64,000 nucleotides of DNA, taken from Sphingobacterium psychroaquaticum (GTDB taxonomy: Bacteria; Bacteroidota; Bacteroidia; Sphingobacteriales; Sphingobacteriaceae). Location of the stretch: contig NZ_FXAU01000001.1 of NCBI RefSeq assembly GCF_900177625.1, positions 436,475-500,474 of the forward strand, given 5' to 3'. How positions within the stretch are numbered: position 1 is the stretch's first letter; every line of letters starts with the position of its first letter. Made by a program: the position numbers and the translations under genes. Of this stretch, positions 63,001 to 64,000 are shown in pieces. Below the pieces are notes generated by a model. That model worked only from the letters and a program-made list of their open reading frames with translations. It was not told where the DNA came from and made no database searches.

Positions 63001-63569
63001 GACAGTGGAATCTGTTTTCGGGGGATAGTGCGCGCGTAAAAGAAGCTTTAATTCAGAACGGCGGCATTCGCCTGAGTTCTGCTGATACACGATGGGATGG
63101 ACGCGAGCAAAGTGGGCCGTTTTTATCCAAGGAGGTATCGGGCGATTTTGTATTTGAGGTGGAATTGGCAAACGTTAATGGGCAGACAGAACGTAAGGGG
63201 AGTGCGAATGAGTCAGGCATTCTCGTGCACGTTGGTCCGGAGCAGCGTAAAATAATTGCATTGCAGAACTCCGTTATGACCGGTTGGGGTGTAGGTAACA
63301 TGGCAACGCGAATCGATGGCGGTTATAAAATGCAGCAGAATACGGGGGCAGGATGGAATTTTCATCGCTATTTACAGGTGCAACGAGTAGGAGATCAATT
63401 TTTCTTACGTACCAGCAAAGACGGGAATGTCTGGCAAGAATTGCCAGGAAGTCCGTTTGATATGTCGTTGAACCAGCCTGGAGCGGTTGTGCGTGTCGGG
63501 GTTTATCAATCGACAAATGATAATAAGGACGGTTTTGCAGACTTTAAGCGTATCCGGATTTCACAGTAA
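60072..63569 (+). CDS. multi-domain GH43-type glycosidase with carbohydrate-binding modules
   Basis: A protein of 1165 residues. The signal peptide ends VTTVAGQ. Residues about 40-330 form a five-bladed propeller of GH43: base Asp49 (GYFADPTI), Asp157 (ITLDGQTF), acid Glu211 (FFEAPLVF), and the ion-binding VHGPGHHSV (about 269-277). Then a discoidin-like F5/8 C module (about 345-475, TILTQFEYPTWYYGYLIEYS), a LamG-like module (about 500-695, HHMVVSFDGYMERVYVDGIE), a linker region, and a C-terminal concanavalin-like module (about 975-1165, SGDFVFEVELANVNGQTERK). GH43 enzymes remove arabinofuranose, xylose or galactose units; the exact activity is open. It is an exported enzyme, probably at the cell surface. 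Confidence 0.9.
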   Translation: MNCFSFFTRLCLMCLKFGFVTTVAGQTITSSQHTEKEMGNPIIPGYFADPTIKKIDDTYYLYATTDGNGGGLGPSQVWTSKDFVNWTIQPMNWPDTHWYWAPDMTQGYDGRYYLYYSQPVQLYGAVSDTPVGPWTPLQHEGEALVPNYKIPGVITLDGQTFTDDDGKIYMYWGTWGIYPDHGCAVGLLNPDMKTFAEIKLIPNTDAKDFFEAPLVFKRNGIYYFMYSSGHCEDHTYRVQYATSTVGPMGPFEYKEAFNPVLSTTIDGTVHGPGHHSVLQEGDQYYIVYHRHNNPHSGGGFHRQIAADKMEFDAEGNIVKVVPTHTGIGLLAKNTLPYTNHALHAAVEASSSYSDDFRPTFAIDDNNGTLWKAKDNMNPAWLKLDLGEQKVIKTILTQFEYPTWYYGYLIEYSNDGKDWHIFSDRRANQQWGSPMVDKGNVEARYLRITIDKTQVEGLFRALWNIKVFSEDINQSTVLSSTQDAVISDRQSGLLIDFEADGLSLGNLTSPVANKGSLIGQWTTEGSPYVTLLKGRQAVILDGRSALHSTFTVPTTLAGNSSHTVAMWVLNPTIERHEPLLTWTQGTQDLTRAVFGYGHDRNNGAIVRGAWPDVAFKELPTANMWHHMVVSFDGYMERVYVDGIEVNAANKMLFMRIASAFSIGKAGNDAGFFSGAISSLKVYDKALSPGEIETLYKQTSNAKIGLWHRADQLTLGEMKEWPNEGVKQGSLLVKEGMARTKVVGHKIAVVGEPSASLETIALTSMFSEEEDTRLDLEFQALDNKFALLNYPAMRQKIKVGEWHKLTLSRRAKGGQVLLDGVPVALDLKSIEKDFINMSTGVIKLNHVAIASLFVSHSDTFIPLNEPSSWTNERTTFFVQPRFINANKIFMQAKSHPGEGVQYLFIADGEKTGSGWQDSPNYLVNWDNVSALPHFRILAKDRYGNVADMASAVATVKNYRIKELVGIDERFNLLTEDNVGQWNLFSGDSARVKEALIQNGGIRLSSADTRWDGREQSGPFLSKEVSGDFVFEVELANVNGQTERKGSANESGILVHVGPEQRKIIALQNSVMTGWGVGNMATRIDGGYKMQQNTGAGWNFHRYLQVQRVGDQFFLRTSKDGNVWQELPGSPFDMSLNQPGAVVRVGVYQSTNDNKDGFADFKRIRISQ

Positions 63570-63714
63570 AAGCTTCGGTTTTTCTGAATTGCAGGACGTT
63601 TTTTATTAGTGAAAAGAATAAAAATTGAAAGAAAAGCTTCTGTACGCTTTTCGAATAGAGGCAGCATATGCCTTAAGCGATTATAACATATTTATTAACC
63701 AAATTATTTTACTA

Positions 63715-64000
63715 ATGAAAAGTCTACATTTTTTTAGAGTATGCTGTATACTCTGTATGTCCTTAGTCTTTTCCAAAGTTCATGGACAGGGCTCCCGCAT
63801 ATCAGGAACGGTCAGTGATCGGCATGGTAATCCCATTGCCGGCGTGACGGTAAAAGAGAAGGGTGGACGGAGTACCGCCGCAACGGATGAAAAGGGTCTG
63901 TATGAAATTAAGACCGAAAGCAATGCCAAATACCTGGTGTTTTCTTTTGTGGGGTTTCGACCAAAGGAACATGTTATTGCAAAAGGGGAAACAAAAGTAA
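63715..64000 (+). CDS. SusC/RagA-type receptor, N-terminal fragment (cut by window edge)
   Basis: Starts at ATG 63715-63717 and stays open to the end of the window (95 codons). A signal peptide (CILCMSLVFSKVHGQG) is followed by a carboxypeptidase-regulatory-like domain: SGTVSDRHGNPIAGVTVKEK, TDEKGLYEIK and FSFVGFRPKE. The leader holds TAACCAA (63696-63702), as in the earlier susC gene. It opens a second SusC unit or a continuation of the PUL. Confidence 0.9.
   Translation, partial: MKSLHFFRVCCILCMSLVFSKVHGQGSRISGTVSDRHGNPIAGVTVKEKGGRSTAATDEKGLYEIKTESNAKYLVFSFVGFRPKEHVIAKGETKV

Overview
The window is chromosomal DNA of a Bacteroidota bacterium, most likely family Sphingobacteriaceae (Sphingobacterium- or Pedobacter-like). 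Evidence: several SusC/SusD-type outer-membrane genes, a hybrid two-component regulator, an ECF sigma/FecR pair, DUF4974, DUF1080, DUF5000- and DUF5013-type proteins, and promoters of the Bacteroidota form (TTTG or TTG, about 20 bases, then TAnnTTTG). No rRNA or tRNA gene, insertion sequence, prophage or CRISPR array was found.

Layout. 1-2742: 5' part of a SusC-type receptor gene running off the left edge. 2.8-7.5 kb: glycerol module glpF-glpK-glpD with divergent glpR. 7.5-13.7 kb: ROK regulator, then a two-gene unit of a Tat-exported Gfo/Idh oxidoreductase and a HEAT-repeat protein with two DUF1080 (3-keto-glycoside hydrolase type) domains. 13.9-31.6 kb: mostly housekeeping genes (FadL-type porin, Trp/Gly-rich lipoprotein, proS, epimerase-like gene, cystathionine gamma-synthase, desaturase, large purF, rplU-rpmA, queA, an ABC permease, aminotransferase, SBF-type transporter, acyl-CoA dehydrogenase). 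31.7-43.4 kb: small barrel protein, LpxL-type acyltransferase, an ECF sigma/FecR/STN operon whose third gene carries surface repeats instead of a TonB receptor, several DUF proteins and an ABC-F ATPase. 43.5-63.6 kb: a polysaccharide utilisation locus: a hybrid two-component regulator divergent from susC-susD, three surface lipoproteins, DUF4488, GH16, a DUF6055 HExxH protein and a five-module GH43 protein. 63715 to the end: start of another SusC-type gene.

How the genes work together. The PUL regulator probably senses an oligosaccharide in the periplasm and switches on the divergent operon. The lipoproteins, GH16 and GH43 proteins bind and cut a beta-glycan carrying side chains, and SusCD imports the products. 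Two HExxH proteins suggest that the natural substrate may be attached to protein.

Main unexpected signals. (1) A candidate small RNA of about 70 nt on the minus strand at 29.85-29.92 kb, with a consensus promoter and an intrinsic terminator. Its 5' single strand is complementary to the ACTAACCAA-type leader motif found before susC and the GH43 gene here. (2) Tandem heptad arrays (CTACNNN, or NNNGTAG in the sense of the upstream gene) that begin at stop codons of four genes; a GTAA version sits at a fifth. (3) A perfect palindrome across the promoter of an 87-residue conserved protein. (4) Structured leaders in front of the DUF6055 and GH43 genes. All functions are inferred from reading the sequence; no database search was run.
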